From Gramella sp. KN1008 (GTDB lineage Bacteria > Bacteroidota > Bacteroidia > Flavobacteriales > Flavobacteriaceae), in assembly GCF_004332155.1 (NCBI RefSeq), contig NZ_SJDV01000003.1:62001-126000 (forward strand): a stretch of DNA of 64,000 nucleotides, in the 5' to 3' direction. Below, piece by piece: positions 29,056-38,170 of this stretch. The position numbers and the translations under genes were made by a program. The notes under the pieces were generated by a model, which searched no databases, was not told the origin of the DNA, and saw only the letters and a program-made list of their open reading frames with translations. How positions within the stretch are numbered: the first letter of the stretch is position 1; each line of letters begins with the position of its first letter.

Positions 29056-29085
29056 TTGCAGAACCTTAACTAATTCTTATTTTTG
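29056..29085 (+). promoter_or_regulatory. Promoter of the periplasmic chaperone operon
   Basis: TTG (29056-29058), a 19-nt spacer and TATTTTTG (29078-29085) form a full consensus promoter. The expected start near 29089-29091 falls on an ATG that opens an 18-codon ORF. Confidence 0.72.
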
Positions 29086-29090
29086 CCGGG

Positions 29091-29147
29091 ATGAAGCCTG
29101 TTGATCATATGGAGGTTTCATCTGGCATTCAATTTGTGTGGTGCTAA
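29091..29147 (+). CDS. Possible leaderless 18-codon upstream ORF
   Basis: An ATG lies 5 nt after the -7 box. The frame encodes 18 residues (MKPVDHMEVS and onward) and stops at 29147, overlapping the GTG start candidates (29138, 29141) of the next gene. It could couple translation into the chaperone gene. Short ORFs like this arise by chance, so evidence for a real peptide is weak. Confidence 0.25.
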   Translation: MKPVDHMEVSSGIQFVWC

Positions 29148-30019
29148 AAAAATTGATTTTGAAGCGAAATTTAGTTGGATTCTTTTTTGGTCTGTTTTCA
29201 CTACTGTTAGTGGGATGTGAATATTTTCAGCAATCAGACAACCGGAAGGTGGTAGTAAGGGTAAATGATTCTTTTTTATATGAGGAAGATATTAGAGCTC
29301 TTATAAATGATGATACTTCACCGGAAGATAGCAGTCTTATAGTATCTAACTACATTAATCGCTGGGCTACACAGCAATTGCTTATAGACAGGGCAGAGCT
29401 GAATTTACCGGAAGCGCAGCAAAGAGAATTCAACGATCTGGTGAGTAATTACCGGAATGAACTGTACACTAATGCCTATACTGAAGCGGTTGTTTCCAGA
29501 GATCTGGATACTTCGCTGAATAAAGATGAGATTAGTAATTATTACGAAGCGAACAAGGAAAATTTTATTCTGAATGAAGACCTGGTGAAGCTTCGGTATA
29601 TAAATCTTGCCAGTAATAGTAATAATCTGGATGAGATCAAGCGTAAATTTATAAGGTTCAATCAGGAAGATCAGGACGATCTTACAAATATGGCCTTACA
29701 GTTTAAGAATTACTCAATGAACGATTCGGTTTGGGTGAAAACTAAATCGGTTTATAATAAGATTGGTCCACTTTCTGTAGAGGACAGAGAAAGACTGGTC
29801 AAGAAATCTAATTTCATGGAATTGCAGGATTCACTAAATGTGTATCTTGTGTACGTAAATGATGTTTTGACAAGAAATGAGCAGGCTCCTTTGGAATATG
29901 CCTCGGCGACCATTCGCGAAATCTTACTTAATAAGCGTAAACAGGCTTTAATAAAAGAATTAGAAAAAGAGATTACTAAAGATGCAATTAAAAATAATGA
30001 ATTTGAAATTTTCAATTAA
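29138..30019 (+). CDS. Peptidyl-prolyl-isomerase-like periplasmic lipoprotein
   Basis: The protein has 293 residues from the GTG at 29138. Other possible starts are GTG at 29141 and TTG at 29153 or 29159; no ATG gives a signal sequence. A lipobox (LLVGC near residue 27) marks it as a lipoprotein. The body is helical with SurA-like N-terminal features (INRWATQQLLIDRAELNL), and the C-terminal region (from about 150) may be a degenerate parvulin domain. It overlaps the SurA gene by 23 nt. Together they probably serve outer-membrane protein folding. Confidence 0.75.
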   Translation: MVLKKLILKRNLVGFFFGLFSLLLVGCEYFQQSDNRKVVVRVNDSFLYEEDIRALINDDTSPEDSSLIVSNYINRWATQQLLIDRAELNLPEAQQREFNDLVSNYRNELYTNAYTEAVVSRDLDTSLNKDEISNYYEANKENFILNEDLVKLRYINLASNSNNLDEIKRKFIRFNQEDQDDLTNMALQFKNYSMNDSVWVKTKSVYNKIGPLSVEDRERLVKKSNFMELQDSLNVYLVYVNDVLTRNEQAPLEYASATIREILLNKRKQALIKELEKEITKDAIKNNEFEIFN

Positions 30020-31430
30020 AACCGTACTTGCCGGCCTTTGTGTTATGATAACCACTGCTGTACAGGCGCAGGAGGTGATAGTTACTGATAGTACTTCCAT
30101 TCAGCCGGATGCCGAAATTAAGAAGGTGAGCAAGGAGCAGCAGGGTAATCAGCGTACGAAGGTAGACGGGATCGCCGCGGTTGTTGGAGATTATATTATC
30201 CTGGAAAGTGATATAGACCTGATGTATAAGGATATGCAGAGCCAGGGGATTTCTACGGCAGAGGTGACCGATTGTAACCTTGCAGGTTCCCTTATGGAGA
30301 ACAAGTTATACGCTCACCACGCCATTCAGGATAGTATCATTATTCCCGATTCACAGATAAATGGTATGATAGATCAACAGCTTCAGGGCTTTGTGCAGCA
30401 GGCTGGGTCTATGGATAAGATCCTTGAATTTTACAATAAGGATACTGAAGAGGAACTAAGAGAGGAGTTGTTCCGTATCAATAAGCAAAGACAGCTTGCG
30501 CAGCAGATGCAGCAAAAGATCATTGAAGATATAGAAGTTACACCCGAAGAGGTTAGGCAATATTTTAACCAGATGGAAGAAAAACCGATGTTCGGGACCG
30601 AGGTGGAACTTTCACAGATCGTTATTGAACCAGAGATCCCTGAGTCTGAAAGACAGAAGGTGGTGGATCGTTTGAATGAATTCAGATCTGATATTCTTGA
30701 CAATGGTGCGAGCTTTTCAACTAAAGCAGTACTTTATTCCCAGGATCCCGGAACTGCCTCAGACGGTGGACGGATTACACTTACCCGAAAAGATCCTTTT
30801 GTAAAGGAATTTAAGGATGTGGCATTTAGTCTTCAGGAGGGAGAAGTGAGCGAACCTTTTGAAACTGAGTTTGGTTACCATATTATTCAGGTTGACAAGA
30901 TAAGGGGGCAAACGGTGGAACTAAGACACCTTTTGCTTATTCCTGATGTAACCAATGCATCAGTTGAAGCTGCCCGTGCCGAGATAGATACCATAAGAAG
31001 CAAGGTTGTAGCCGGGGAACTTGAATTCGCAGCTGCTGCAAGAGAAGCTTCAGATGAAGAAGAGACCAGGAACGAGGGTGGTAAACTTATCAACCCCCGT
31101 ACTGGAGACACCAGGTTTGAGCTTACCAAGATAGATCCGCAACTGTTTAAGCAGGTGGAAGGCCTTGAAGAAGGAGAGGTTTCTCTGGTGCTTACTCAAC
31201 AAGACAGAACCGGAAGACCTCAGTTTAAAATTATTAAGGTTACTAAAAAGATTCCTGAGCATAAAGCCGATTATTCCACCGATTTTCAGAAGATCAAAGA
31301 ACTTGCTCTGAGAGATAAACAACTGGATGCCATAGCAGAATGGCAGGAAGAAAAAATTTCAGACACTTATATCAAAGTTAATGGTAAATATCGCGATTGC
31401 GACTATACCAGTGACTGGGTGAAAAATTAG
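29997..31430 (+). CDS. surA: SurA-type periplasmic chaperone / parvulin isomerase
   Basis: The protein has 477 residues from the ATG at 29997, which opens a clear signal peptide ending AVQA. It has a SurA N-terminal helical domain (about 55-185), a first parvulin domain (about 190-295; VELSQIVI, SDGGRITL and GYHIIQVD) and a second, less conserved parvulin-like domain (about 300-405; VELRHLLLIP and NEGGKLI). It assists folding of outer-membrane proteins. An ATG 15 nt upstream is less suited to the signal sequence. It is translationally coupled to the preceding lipoprotein and followed by MoxR 6 nt later. Confidence 0.92.
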   Translation: MNLKFSIKTVLAGLCVMITTAVQAQEVIVTDSTSIQPDAEIKKVSKEQQGNQRTKVDGIAAVVGDYIILESDIDLMYKDMQSQGISTAEVTDCNLAGSLMENKLYAHHAIQDSIIIPDSQINGMIDQQLQGFVQQAGSMDKILEFYNKDTEEELREELFRINKQRQLAQQMQQKIIEDIEVTPEEVRQYFNQMEEKPMFGTEVELSQIVIEPEIPESERQKVVDRLNEFRSDILDNGASFSTKAVLYSQDPGTASDGGRITLTRKDPFVKEFKDVAFSLQEGEVSEPFETEFGYHIIQVDKIRGQTVELRHLLLIPDVTNASVEAARAEIDTIRSKVVAGELEFAAAAREASDEEETRNEGGKLINPRTGDTRFELTKIDPQLFKQVEGLEEGEVSLVLTQQDRTGRPQFKIIKVTKKIPEHKADYSTDFQKIKELALRDKQLDAIAEWQEEKISDTYIKVNGKYRDCDYTSDWVKN

Positions 31431-31436
31431 TATTAT

Positions 31437-32387
31437 ATGTCAGATGTGGCCCTTGTAGAAAAGCTGGTAAATAAGCACCGTGAACTCAAGAAAGAGATCG
31501 CCAAGGTGATCGTGGGTCAGGATGAAGTGGTGAACCAGATTCTTCTTTCTATCTTTTCAGGAGGCCACTCGTTGCTTATCGGGGTACCAGGTCTGGCAAA
31601 GACGTTAATGGTGAACACCATTTCCAAGGCCCTTGGGCTTAATTTTAAAAGGATTCAGTTTACTCCAGATCTTATGCCCAGTGATATTCTGGGGGCGGAG
31701 ATCCTGGACGAGAACCGAAAGTTTAAATTTATCAAGGGGCCTATCTTCACCAATATTCTTTTGGCAGATGAGATCAACCGAACTCCGCCTAAAACACAGG
31801 CAGCCTTACTAGAAGCCATGCAGGAGAGGGCGGTCACCGTTGCAGGTCATCATTACAAGCTGGACCTTCCTTATTTTGTTCTGGCCACCCAGAACCCTAT
31901 AGAGCAGGAAGGCACCTATCCATTGCCGGAAGCGCAGTTAGACAGGTTCATGTTTGCCATCAATCTGGATTATCCAAGCTTTGAGGAAGAGGTGGATGTG
32001 GTTAAAAGTACAACTTCAGACTATGTGCAGCAGGTAAACTCCCTGTTCACTGCAGAGGAGATCCTGGAAATTCAGCACGTTATAAGAAGGATCCCGGTCC
32101 CTGATAATGTGATAGAATATGCAGTCAGGCTCGTAGGGAAAACACGCCCTTCCAGTGATGCATCAGATCTTGTAAAGAACTATGTTGACTGGGGTGCAGG
32201 TCCTAGGGCGTCGCAAAACCTGATCATGGCTGCCAAGACCCATGCAGCGGTAAATGGGAAGTTCTCCCCGGACATTGAAGATGTTCAGGCTGTATCATTC
32301 GGAATTCTTCGCCACAGGATCATTAAGAACTATAAGGCCGAGGCCGAAGGGATCTCTGAAGAGGATATTATCAGGAAACTATTCTAA
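31437..32387 (+). CDS. MoxR family AAA+ ATPase
   Basis: The 316-residue protein is an AAA_3 ATPase: Walker A GVPGLAKT (near 46-53), Walker B LLADEINR (near 107-114), sensor 1 ATQNP, and a C-terminal lid. MoxR proteins are chaperone-like ATPases, normally next to DUF58 and von Willebrand factor A genes. None of those partners follow here: the next 268 nt are non-coding and then aconitase begins. It probably shares the surA transcript (6-nt gap), which ties it to envelope maintenance. Confidence 0.92.
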   Translation: MSDVALVEKLVNKHRELKKEIAKVIVGQDEVVNQILLSIFSGGHSLLIGVPGLAKTLMVNTISKALGLNFKRIQFTPDLMPSDILGAEILDENRKFKFIKGPIFTNILLADEINRTPPKTQAALLEAMQERAVTVAGHHYKLDLPYFVLATQNPIEQEGTYPLPEAQLDRFMFAINLDYPSFEEEVDVVKSTTSDYVQQVNSLFTAEEILEIQHVIRRIPVPDNVIEYAVRLVGKTRPSSDASDLVKNYVDWGAGPRASQNLIMAAKTHAAVNGKFSPDIEDVQAVSFGILRHRIIKNYKAEAEGISEEDIIRKLF

Positions 32388-32544
32388 ACTATTTTCATTC
32401 AATTTATTTACCTGATTTCCGCCTTTTTAACTAATTCATATTTGGTCTAAACAACTGAATTTTTAAAAATCATCATTCTTTTTATCAAATTCTCAATTTA
32501 TCATCTATATATTGAGTTTTATTGAAATTATAATGACCATTTTT

Positions 32545-32600
32545 ATAATTTTGAAAATTATTTCCAGTATTTCCTTCCTAACGCTTGTAATTTTCAAAAT
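32545..32600. promoter_or_regulatory. Operator-like palindromes upstream of aconitase
   Basis: The 268-nt gap 32388-32655 is AT-rich and without genes. It holds a 17-bp palindrome, ATAATTTT-G-AAAATTAT, at 32545-32561 and a related shorter one, ATTTT-C-AAAAT, at 32590-32600; the two also form a 13-bp inverted repeat with each other. Both lie just upstream of the predicted -7 box, a typical place for regulator binding. Confidence 0.5.
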
Positions 32601-32614
32601 CGTTTCAAAATCCT

Positions 32615-32622
32615 TATTTTTG
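32615..32622 (+). promoter_or_regulatory. -7 box of aconitase
   Basis: TATTTTTG followed by CA matches the -7 consensus, 33 nt before the ATG. The nearest TTG is 27 nt upstream, longer than usual, suggesting activator-assisted initiation. Confidence 0.5.
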
Positions 32623-32655
32623 CAAGACTTTTTTAGAATATAAATTAAACATAGT

Positions 32656-34923
32656 ATGGCATACGATATTGATATGATTAAGAAGGTTTATGGCCATATG
32701 GCCGATCGTGTGAACAAAGCACGTGAGGTCGTTGGAAAACCTTTGACACTTTCAGAAAAGATCCTTTATTCTCACTTATGGGACGGTGAAGCAACAGAAG
32801 CTTATACCAGAGGAAAAGATTATGTAGAATTTGCACCAGACAGGATCGCTTGTCAGGATGCGACTGCGCAGATGGCACTTTTGCAATTCATGCAGGCAGG
32901 AAAGAAAAAGGTTGCTGTTCCTACAACTGTACACTGTGACCACCTAATCCAGGCTAAAATGGGAGCTGCCATAGACTTGCAGGCCGCGAACAAATCAAGT
33001 AGTGAGGTTTTTGATTTTCTGGAATCAGTATCTAATAAATACGGAATTGGTTTCTGGAAACCCGGAGCAGGGATCATACACCAGGTGGTACTTGAAAACT
33101 ATGCGTTCCCGGGAGGTATGATGATAGGTACCGATTCACACACTGTTAATGCCGGTGGGCTAGGTATGGTCGCTATTGGTGTTGGTGGAGCAGACGCGGT
33201 AGACGTAATGGCCGGAATGGCCTGGGAGCTTAAATTCCCTAAACTTATTGGAGTTAAATTGACCGGAAAACTTTCAGGTTGGACCGCTCCTAAAGATGTG
33301 ATCTTAAAGGTTGCTGGTATTCTTACCGTTAAGGGTGGTACCGGTGCCATTATTGAATATTTTGGAGAAGGTGCACGCTCAATGTCATGTACAGGTAAAG
33401 GAACCATTTGTAACATGGGTGCTGAGGTGGGTGCAACTACTTCAACTTTTGGATATGATGACTCTATGGAGCGTTATCTAAAGGCTACCAACCGTGCAGA
33501 TGTTGCTGAGGCTGCTAACGAAGTTCGTGAGCACCTTACTGGTGACGATGAGGTATATGCAGATCCTGAAAAATATTTCGATCAGGTGATCGAGATCAAC
33601 CTTTCGGAGTTGAAGCCTCACCTTAACGGGCCATTCACTCCAGACCTTGCCACTCCAATTTCTGAAATGGGAGAAAAAGCCAAAGAGCATGACTGGCCTA
33701 TCAATGTAGACTGGGGTCTTATTGGTTCATGTACCAACTCTTCATATGAGGATCTTACAAGAGCTGCTTCTATTGCAAAACAGGCGGTAGATAAAAAAGT
33801 AAAAGCGAAATCTGATTTCGGTATTAACCCGGGATCGGAACAAATTAGATATACGGCAGAGAGAGACGGGCTGCTTCAAATCTTTGAAGATCTTGACGCG
33901 ACTATCTTTACCAATGCCTGCGGGCCATGTATCGGTCAATGGGATCGTTCAGATAGAAAAGGTGATGAGAAGAACACTATTGTTCATTCTTTTAACCGTA
34001 ACTTCTCTAAGCGTGCCGATGGTAACCCGAATACTCACGCATTCGTAGGCTCTCCGGAAATGGTTGCGGCAATTGCAATTTCAGGTAGGCTGGATTTTGA
34101 CCCGACTCGCGATAAGTTAATGAACGAGGATGGTGAGGAAGTAATGCTTGATGAGCCACAGGGAATTGAACTACCAACAAAAGGCTTCGCAGTAGAGGAT
34201 GCAGGTTATGTTGCTCCTAAAGAAGATGGAAGTGATGTGGAGGTAAAAGTTGCTGAAGACAGTGAAAGACTTCAGTTGCTTACTCCATTTGAGCCATGGG
34301 ATGGTAAAAATCTTACCGATGCGAAGTTACTTATCAAGGCTCATGGTAAATGTACTACAGACCATATTTCAATGGCTGGTCCATGGTTAAGGTACAGAGG
34401 TCACCTTGATAATATTTCTAACAACTGTTTGATTGGTGCTGTGAATGCTTTCAATATGAAGACGAACTTTGTTAAGAACCAGATGACAGGAGAGTATGAT
34501 GGGGTGCCGGCAGTACAGAGAGAGTACAAGGCAAATGGAATTCCTACGGTAGTTGTTGGAGATCATAACTATGGGGAAGGTTCTTCTAGAGAGCATGCAG
34601 CTATGGAACCAAGACACCTGGGTGTTAAGGTTGTGTTGGTGAAGTCTTTTGCTCGTATTCACGAAACAAACCTTAAGAAGCAGGGTATGCTTGCGCTTAC
34701 TTTTGTGAATGAGAATGATTACGATCTTATTCAGGAGGACGATACCTTCAACTTTGTAGATCTTGAGAATTTCGCTCCGGATACTCCGTTAACTATTGAG
34801 ATCGTTCATGCTGACGGGTCTAAGGATACTATTAAGGCAAACCATACGTATAATAAACCGCAAATTGAATGGTATAAGCATGGTTCAGCGCTTAATCTTA
34901 TCAAGAAGCAAAACGCGGCATAA
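32656..34923 (+). CDS. acn: Aconitate hydratase
   Basis: The 755-residue protein interconverts citrate and isocitrate in the TCA cycle. It carries the 4Fe-4S cysteine motifs SCTNSS (near residue 358) and CGPCIGQW (near 423), [11 protein letters not shown] in domain 1, and the C-terminal swivel domain with [16 protein letters not shown]. The length and motif spelling resemble mitochondrial-type aconitase rather than bacterial AcnB. It is monocistronic, between a palindrome-bearing promoter region and a terminator. Confidence 0.97.
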   Translation: MAYDIDMIKKVYGHMADRVNKAREVVGKPLTLSEKILYSHLWDGEATEAYTRGKDYVEFAPDRIACQDATAQMALLQFMQAGKKKVAVPTTVHCDHLIQAKMGAAIDLQAANKSSSEVFDFLESVSNKYGIGFWKPGAGIIHQVVLENYAFPGGMMIGTDSHTVNAGGLGMVAIGVGGADAVDVMAGMAWELKFPKLIGVKLTGKLSGWTAPKDVILKVAGILTVKGGTGAIIEYFGEGARSMSCTGKGTICNMGAEVGATTSTFGYDDSMERYLKATNRADVAEAANEVREHLTGDDEVYADPEKYFDQVIEINLSELKPHLNGPFTPDLATPISEMGEKAKEHDWPINVDWGLIGSCTNSSYEDLTRAASIAKQAVDKKVKAKSDFGINPGSEQIRYTAERDGLLQIFEDLDATIFTNACGPCIGQWDRSDRKGDEKNTIVHSFNRNFSKRADGNPNTHAFVGSPEMVAAIAISGRLDFDPTRDKLMNEDGEEVMLDEPQGIELPTKGFAVEDAGYVAPKEDGSDVEVKVAEDSERLQLLTPFEPWDGKNLTDAKLLIKAHGKCTTDHISMAGPWLRYRGHLDNISNNCLIGAVNAFNMKTNFVKNQMTGEYDGVPAVQREYKANGIPTVVVGDHNYGEGSSREHAAMEPRHLGVKVVLVKSFARIHETNLKKQGMLALTFVNENDYDLIQEDDTFNFVDLENFAPDTPLTIEIVHADGSKDTIKANHTYNKPQIEWYKHGSALNLIKKQNAA

Positions 34924-34943
34924 AAGCCTATTCTGATATAAAT

Positions 34944-34978
34944 AAAAAAACCTCGGGATTATTTACCGGGGTTTTTTA
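34944..34978 (+). terminator. Terminator of aconitase
   Basis: The stem AAAAAACCTCGG pairs with CCGGGGTTTTTT (one G-T pair) and runs into a T tract, 20 nt after the stop. Confidence 0.88.
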
Positions 34979-35055
34979 TTTAGGCTTATACAAAAATTAC
35001 ATACCTAAAAAATTACCTTATTCCTTTTCCAGGTAATATTTAGAAATTTAATCAA

Positions 35056-35478
35056 CTAGACTTCTTCCGAAAGATAGTTCTCTATCTCATGTTTTTGCTT
35101 TAACAGCATGTCTACAACAGGTTTCGGGATATTCGGTGTGTAGAGAGCGTCATAGTATAAACTAAGATTTTTGAATTCCCATTTAGTCACGATATTCCAG
35201 TCTTTTGGTTCAAAATAGAATATCAGCCTGGAACTTCCATGATTTATCTTTGAAATCGAATAAAACATTGCTTTTTCGGCTAAAAGACCCTTTCTATTTC
35301 GTACCTTACCTAGGCTGTCATCAAGTTCAGTCTTTATTTTTTTTCTTCTTGTAGATCTTTCAATGCAGATGCTCTTCCTGCTCTCATCTGTAGTACTAAG
35401 CACATCATATAAGTTCAAGATATGATTATTACAACATCCAAGCTTAGATAGTCGTGAAAAGAGTAAAAAAGAATTCAT
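35056..35478 (-). CDS. Hypothetical protein
   Basis: The 140-residue protein resembles no family I recognise. It has a basic middle part (residues 40-55, STRRKKIKTE), a pattern LIFYFEPKDWNIVTKWEFKNLS suggesting beta strands, and a charged helical end. No signal peptide or membrane helix is evident. It is divergent from the XRE-S24 regulator gene, with 160 nt between the starts, so it could be a target of that regulator. Codon use looks ordinary; the ORF is probably real but this is not certain. Confidence 0.6.
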   Translation of the reverse strand: MNSFLLFSRLSKLGCCNNHILNLYDVLSTTDESRKSICIERSTRRKKIKTELDDSLGKVRNRKGLLAEKAMFYSISKINHGSSRLIFYFEPKDWNIVTKWEFKNLSLYYDALYTPNIPKPVVDMLLKQKHEIENYLSEEV

Positions 35479-35552
35479 TTGGAAAAAAGTTGTATGGTAA
35501 TTTAAACTTTTTCAATAATGAGAAGTATGATCGATTAACACTATAAATTATA

Positions 35553-35561
35553 GGTTAAACC
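35553..35561. promoter_or_regulatory. Possible operator between divergent genes
   Basis: GGTT-A-AACC is a small dyad about 80 nt from both start codons in the AT-rich 35479-35638 region. It could be an XRE repressor site; no consensus -7 box was found for either gene. Confidence 0.2.
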
Positions 35562-35638
35562 GTAATTATTATTTTTAATTATATATCATTTTAGAAATAA
35601 ATGGATGCCCGTTATTTGGGGTATAAAGTAGATACGGT

Positions 35639-36400
35639 ATGAATACAAGAGTTGAGATAGGGAAAAGAATTAAGAAACTAAGGCAGGAAAATAACCTGTC
35701 TCAAACCAATGTTGCCGAAATTTTATTTATCACCCAGGCGGCCTATTCCCTGATAGAAAACTCACAGAATGGAATTGTAGCAGAACATTTGGTTAAGTTA
35801 AGTAAATTATATGATGTTTCTGCTGATTATATTCTTACAGGCGAGGATAATTATATTAAAATAGGACGTGAATCTGGTTTTATTCCCCTTCTTCGCACCC
35901 ATGCCCATGCCGGGTTTATAAAGGCAATGACTAAGGATAGTTTTTATGATATAAAAGATTGGTTCCGTATCCCCGGTTTCAATCCATCTGAAGAACAGCT
36001 GTTGTTTGAAGTTGAAGGTAATAGTATGGCTCCCACGCTTTTTGCAGGGGATGTATTGGTTTGTCAGCTTCAGCATAATACAGACAAGATCCTGGATGGT
36101 TCGGCGGTGGTGCTTATAACCGTGGAAGGGATCATGGTAAAAAGATTAAGAAGGGACAAGGATTCGGAATACTGGATGGTTGAAAATGATAATGAGGCTC
36201 ATGGTGAGATAGACAGGTTGAATAAAGATGATGTAAAAAAGATTATGATGATAAGTGGAAAAATTAGCAGTGTTCTTGTACCTCACTCGGTAACAGATGG
36301 AAAAGCCAGGATGCAGAATCTGGAAGATAGTGTAGAAACCTTAAGAAAGGAATTGTTGGATATGAATAAGAAGTTAAATTCTGTTACCAATAATAAGTAA
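35639..36400 (+). CDS. XRE-family regulator with S24 (LexA-like) peptidase domain
   Basis: The 253-residue protein has an N-terminal helix-turn-helix (residues 6-66; LSQTNVAEILFITQAAYSLIE). The S24 domain (about 80-215) has the catalytic serine in EGNSMAPT and a lysine in MVKRL. An Ala-Gly pair in HAHAGF (near 88-93) sits where LexA/CI-type repressors are cleaved. A C-terminal coiled coil (about 220-250) may dimerise the protein. RecA-stimulated self-cleavage is possible but not shown; many Bacteroidota members may not be cleaved. It lies divergent from an unknown gene. Confidence 0.9.
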   Translation: MNTRVEIGKRIKKLRQENNLSQTNVAEILFITQAAYSLIENSQNGIVAEHLVKLSKLYDVSADYILTGEDNYIKIGRESGFIPLLRTHAHAGFIKAMTKDSFYDIKDWFRIPGFNPSEEQLLFEVEGNSMAPTLFAGDVLVCQLQHNTDKILDGSAVVLITVEGIMVKRLRRDKDSEYWMVENDNEAHGEIDRLNKDDVKKIMMISGKISSVLVPHSVTDGKARMQNLEDSVETLRKELLDMNKKLNSVTNNK

Positions 36401-36458
36401 ATAAAAGGCTTTAGACTGGTACAAATTTTTTATTTCTTTACGCTATAGAAGTGAAGCT

Positions 36459-37019
36459 ATGAAAATCTTTAAAAACCAGTGGTCCAATATAATATTAATT
36501 GTACTAATCCTGGCAATGATAATTCCGCAGACCAGGAAGCCGATCCAGATATTTGTAAATAAGCTTATTTCATTTGCGCCGTCCGTGAATGATGAAGAAG
36601 ACCGGGTAAAAATAGCCGATTATAACTGGGTGCTGGAAAATGACGGAGGGAAAAGAGTCGAGTTTTCTCAGTTTGAGAACGAGGTAATCATAGTAAACTT
36701 TTGGGCAACCTGGTGTCCGCCCTGTATTGCTGAAATGCCAAGTTTTCAGGAACTGTATGAGGATTATCAGGATAAAGTGACCTTTCTTTTCATTTCAGGA
36801 GAACAACATGAAACGGTGGATAATTATATGAAGAGAAAGCGATTCAGCCTCCCTTCTTATAAAATGCTTACCAAAGCGCCCGACCCAATGGATGGACGAA
36901 CCCTTCCTACTACCTATGTTATTTCAAAAGACGGAAGTATTGTGATAGATAAAGTGGGGGCGGCCGACTGGAATAGTGAAAGTTTCAGGAAAACCCTGGA
37001 TAAACTTATCGCCGACTAG
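36459..37019 (+). CDS. TlpA-like membrane-anchored thioredoxin
   Basis: The 186-residue protein has an N-terminal signal anchor (about residues 8-24) and a periplasmic thioredoxin-like domain of the TlpA/ResA family with WCPPC (NFWATWCPPCIAEMPSF, near residue 85) and the cis-proline LPTTYVI. It reduces disulfides outside the cytoplasm, for example in cytochrome c maturation, but no partner is adjacent. Its stop overlaps the end of crtY on the opposite strand by 14 nt. Confidence 0.9.
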   Translation: MKIFKNQWSNIILIVLILAMIIPQTRKPIQIFVNKLISFAPSVNDEEDRVKIADYNWVLENDGGKRVEFSQFENEVIIVNFWATWCPPCIAEMPSFQELYEDYQDKVTFLFISGEQHETVDNYMKRKRFSLPSYKMLTKAPDPMDGRTLPTTYVISKDGSIVIDKVGAADWNSESFRKTLDKLIAD

Positions 37020-38157
37020 ATAACAGCTTTCTGAAAAATGATTTTATAAATTCGGGATGATAAAGGGAGAGCATGATCTTTAAATTCTCTGAAAAGCTGG
37101 TTTCCTCATCCAGGAACCTGAAAATATCCTCCATCGAATTCTTTGTATAGAACTTAGTGAATAGTCTTTCCCCCAGATCATTCCTTCTGGCAAGAACGTC
37201 CAGGAAAATTGAATCGTACTGAGCGAAATCTTTATTAAAAAGGCCCTGAGAAGGAGAGACCCCGCTCTTTATGTTCTGAATAAGCTGTTCCACTTTTTTC
37301 TCTGTAGTCTTGAAGGAATAGCCTGATGAGGCTTTTACCCATCCGCCTCCGGTTCCTATTTTCGTGATATAGGCTGAGTTTTCCTTATGAAATGGATAAT
37401 CGGTCATAGGAATTATACCTGTCTCTGTTTCCCGAATTTCCCAGGTTTTAAGATTGAGGATCTGCCTGATGTATTTTTCCAGCATTTCATCATACACCTC
37501 CTCTTTTGTAAGAAAAGGGGTAAAGAAGGTAAATTCGACTAAAGCTTTATTCCTGGTTAATGGCAGTAAATAGGTGAAACTGGTTGAATCCTCATATTTC
37601 AGGCGGAAGTCCATTATCGTAAAAATATCAGGATCAAAGATATTTTCCTGAGTTTCTATGATCCAGCCTTTAAAATGCTGGTAAAGGACTGTATGTTTGC
37701 CTTTGGCTTTATAATGATCATCTGGACGGCTATCGAAGAAATGTGTCGCAGTATAATTAGCTTTTTGTCCTATAGCTGCTCTGGTTACAGGATCTATCTT
37801 TTCAATTTTGTCATTTATAAAAACGAATTCTTCGGTTTTATCCAGTTTCTTTTTTACCGACTCGTAAAAATCGGCTGAGCGTATCATATTATAAGTATAA
37901 TCTCCCAGATTCAGTATCTCTTCAGTTTCTGAAGAAAAAAAACCGGTTTTTTTCCAGGATTTATGAATGAGATCATCCCATTTACCAGGACTGTTTTGCC
38001 AAAAGCACCATGTTTTGTCATTTTCGATCTTAGCCTGTGGCTCTATAATGGCTATTTTTTTTCCTTTGAAGAAGACGTCATTACTGATGCGGGAGGCCAG
38101 CTGAAGACCTGCCAGACCACCACCCACAATAATGTAGTAATAATCTGGCACTAACAT
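37006..38157 (-). CDS. crtY: Lycopene cyclase
   Basis: The 383-residue protein has an N-terminal dinucleotide-binding motif (YIIVGGGLAGLQLA) followed by lycopene cyclase features: NDKTWCFW, FDSRP, FKGWIIET, FMD-like segment IMDFR, and TGGGWVKASSGYSF toward the C-terminus. It forms the beta-ionone rings of beta-carotene from lycopene. It is the last gene of the carotenoid operon, after crtZ by 13 nt, and it overlaps the convergent thioredoxin gene. Confidence 0.93.
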   Translation of the reverse strand: MLVPDYYYIIVGGGLAGLQLASRISNDVFFKGKKIAIIEPQAKIENDKTWCFWQNSPGKWDDLIHKSWKKTGFFSSETEEILNLGDYTYNMIRSADFYESVKKKLDKTEEFVFINDKIEKIDPVTRAAIGQKANYTATHFFDSRPDDHYKAKGKHTVLYQHFKGWIIETQENIFDPDIFTIMDFRLKYEDSTSFTYLLPLTRNKALVEFTFFTPFLTKEEVYDEMLEKYIRQILNLKTWEIRETETGIIPMTDYPFHKENSAYITKIGTGGGWVKASSGYSFKTTEKKVEQLIQNIKSGVSPSQGLFNKDFAQYDSIFLDVLARRNDLGERLFTKFYTKNSMEDIFRFLDEETSFSENLKIMLSLYHPEFIKSFFRKLLSSRR

Positions 38158-38170
38158 TTATAGGAGTATC

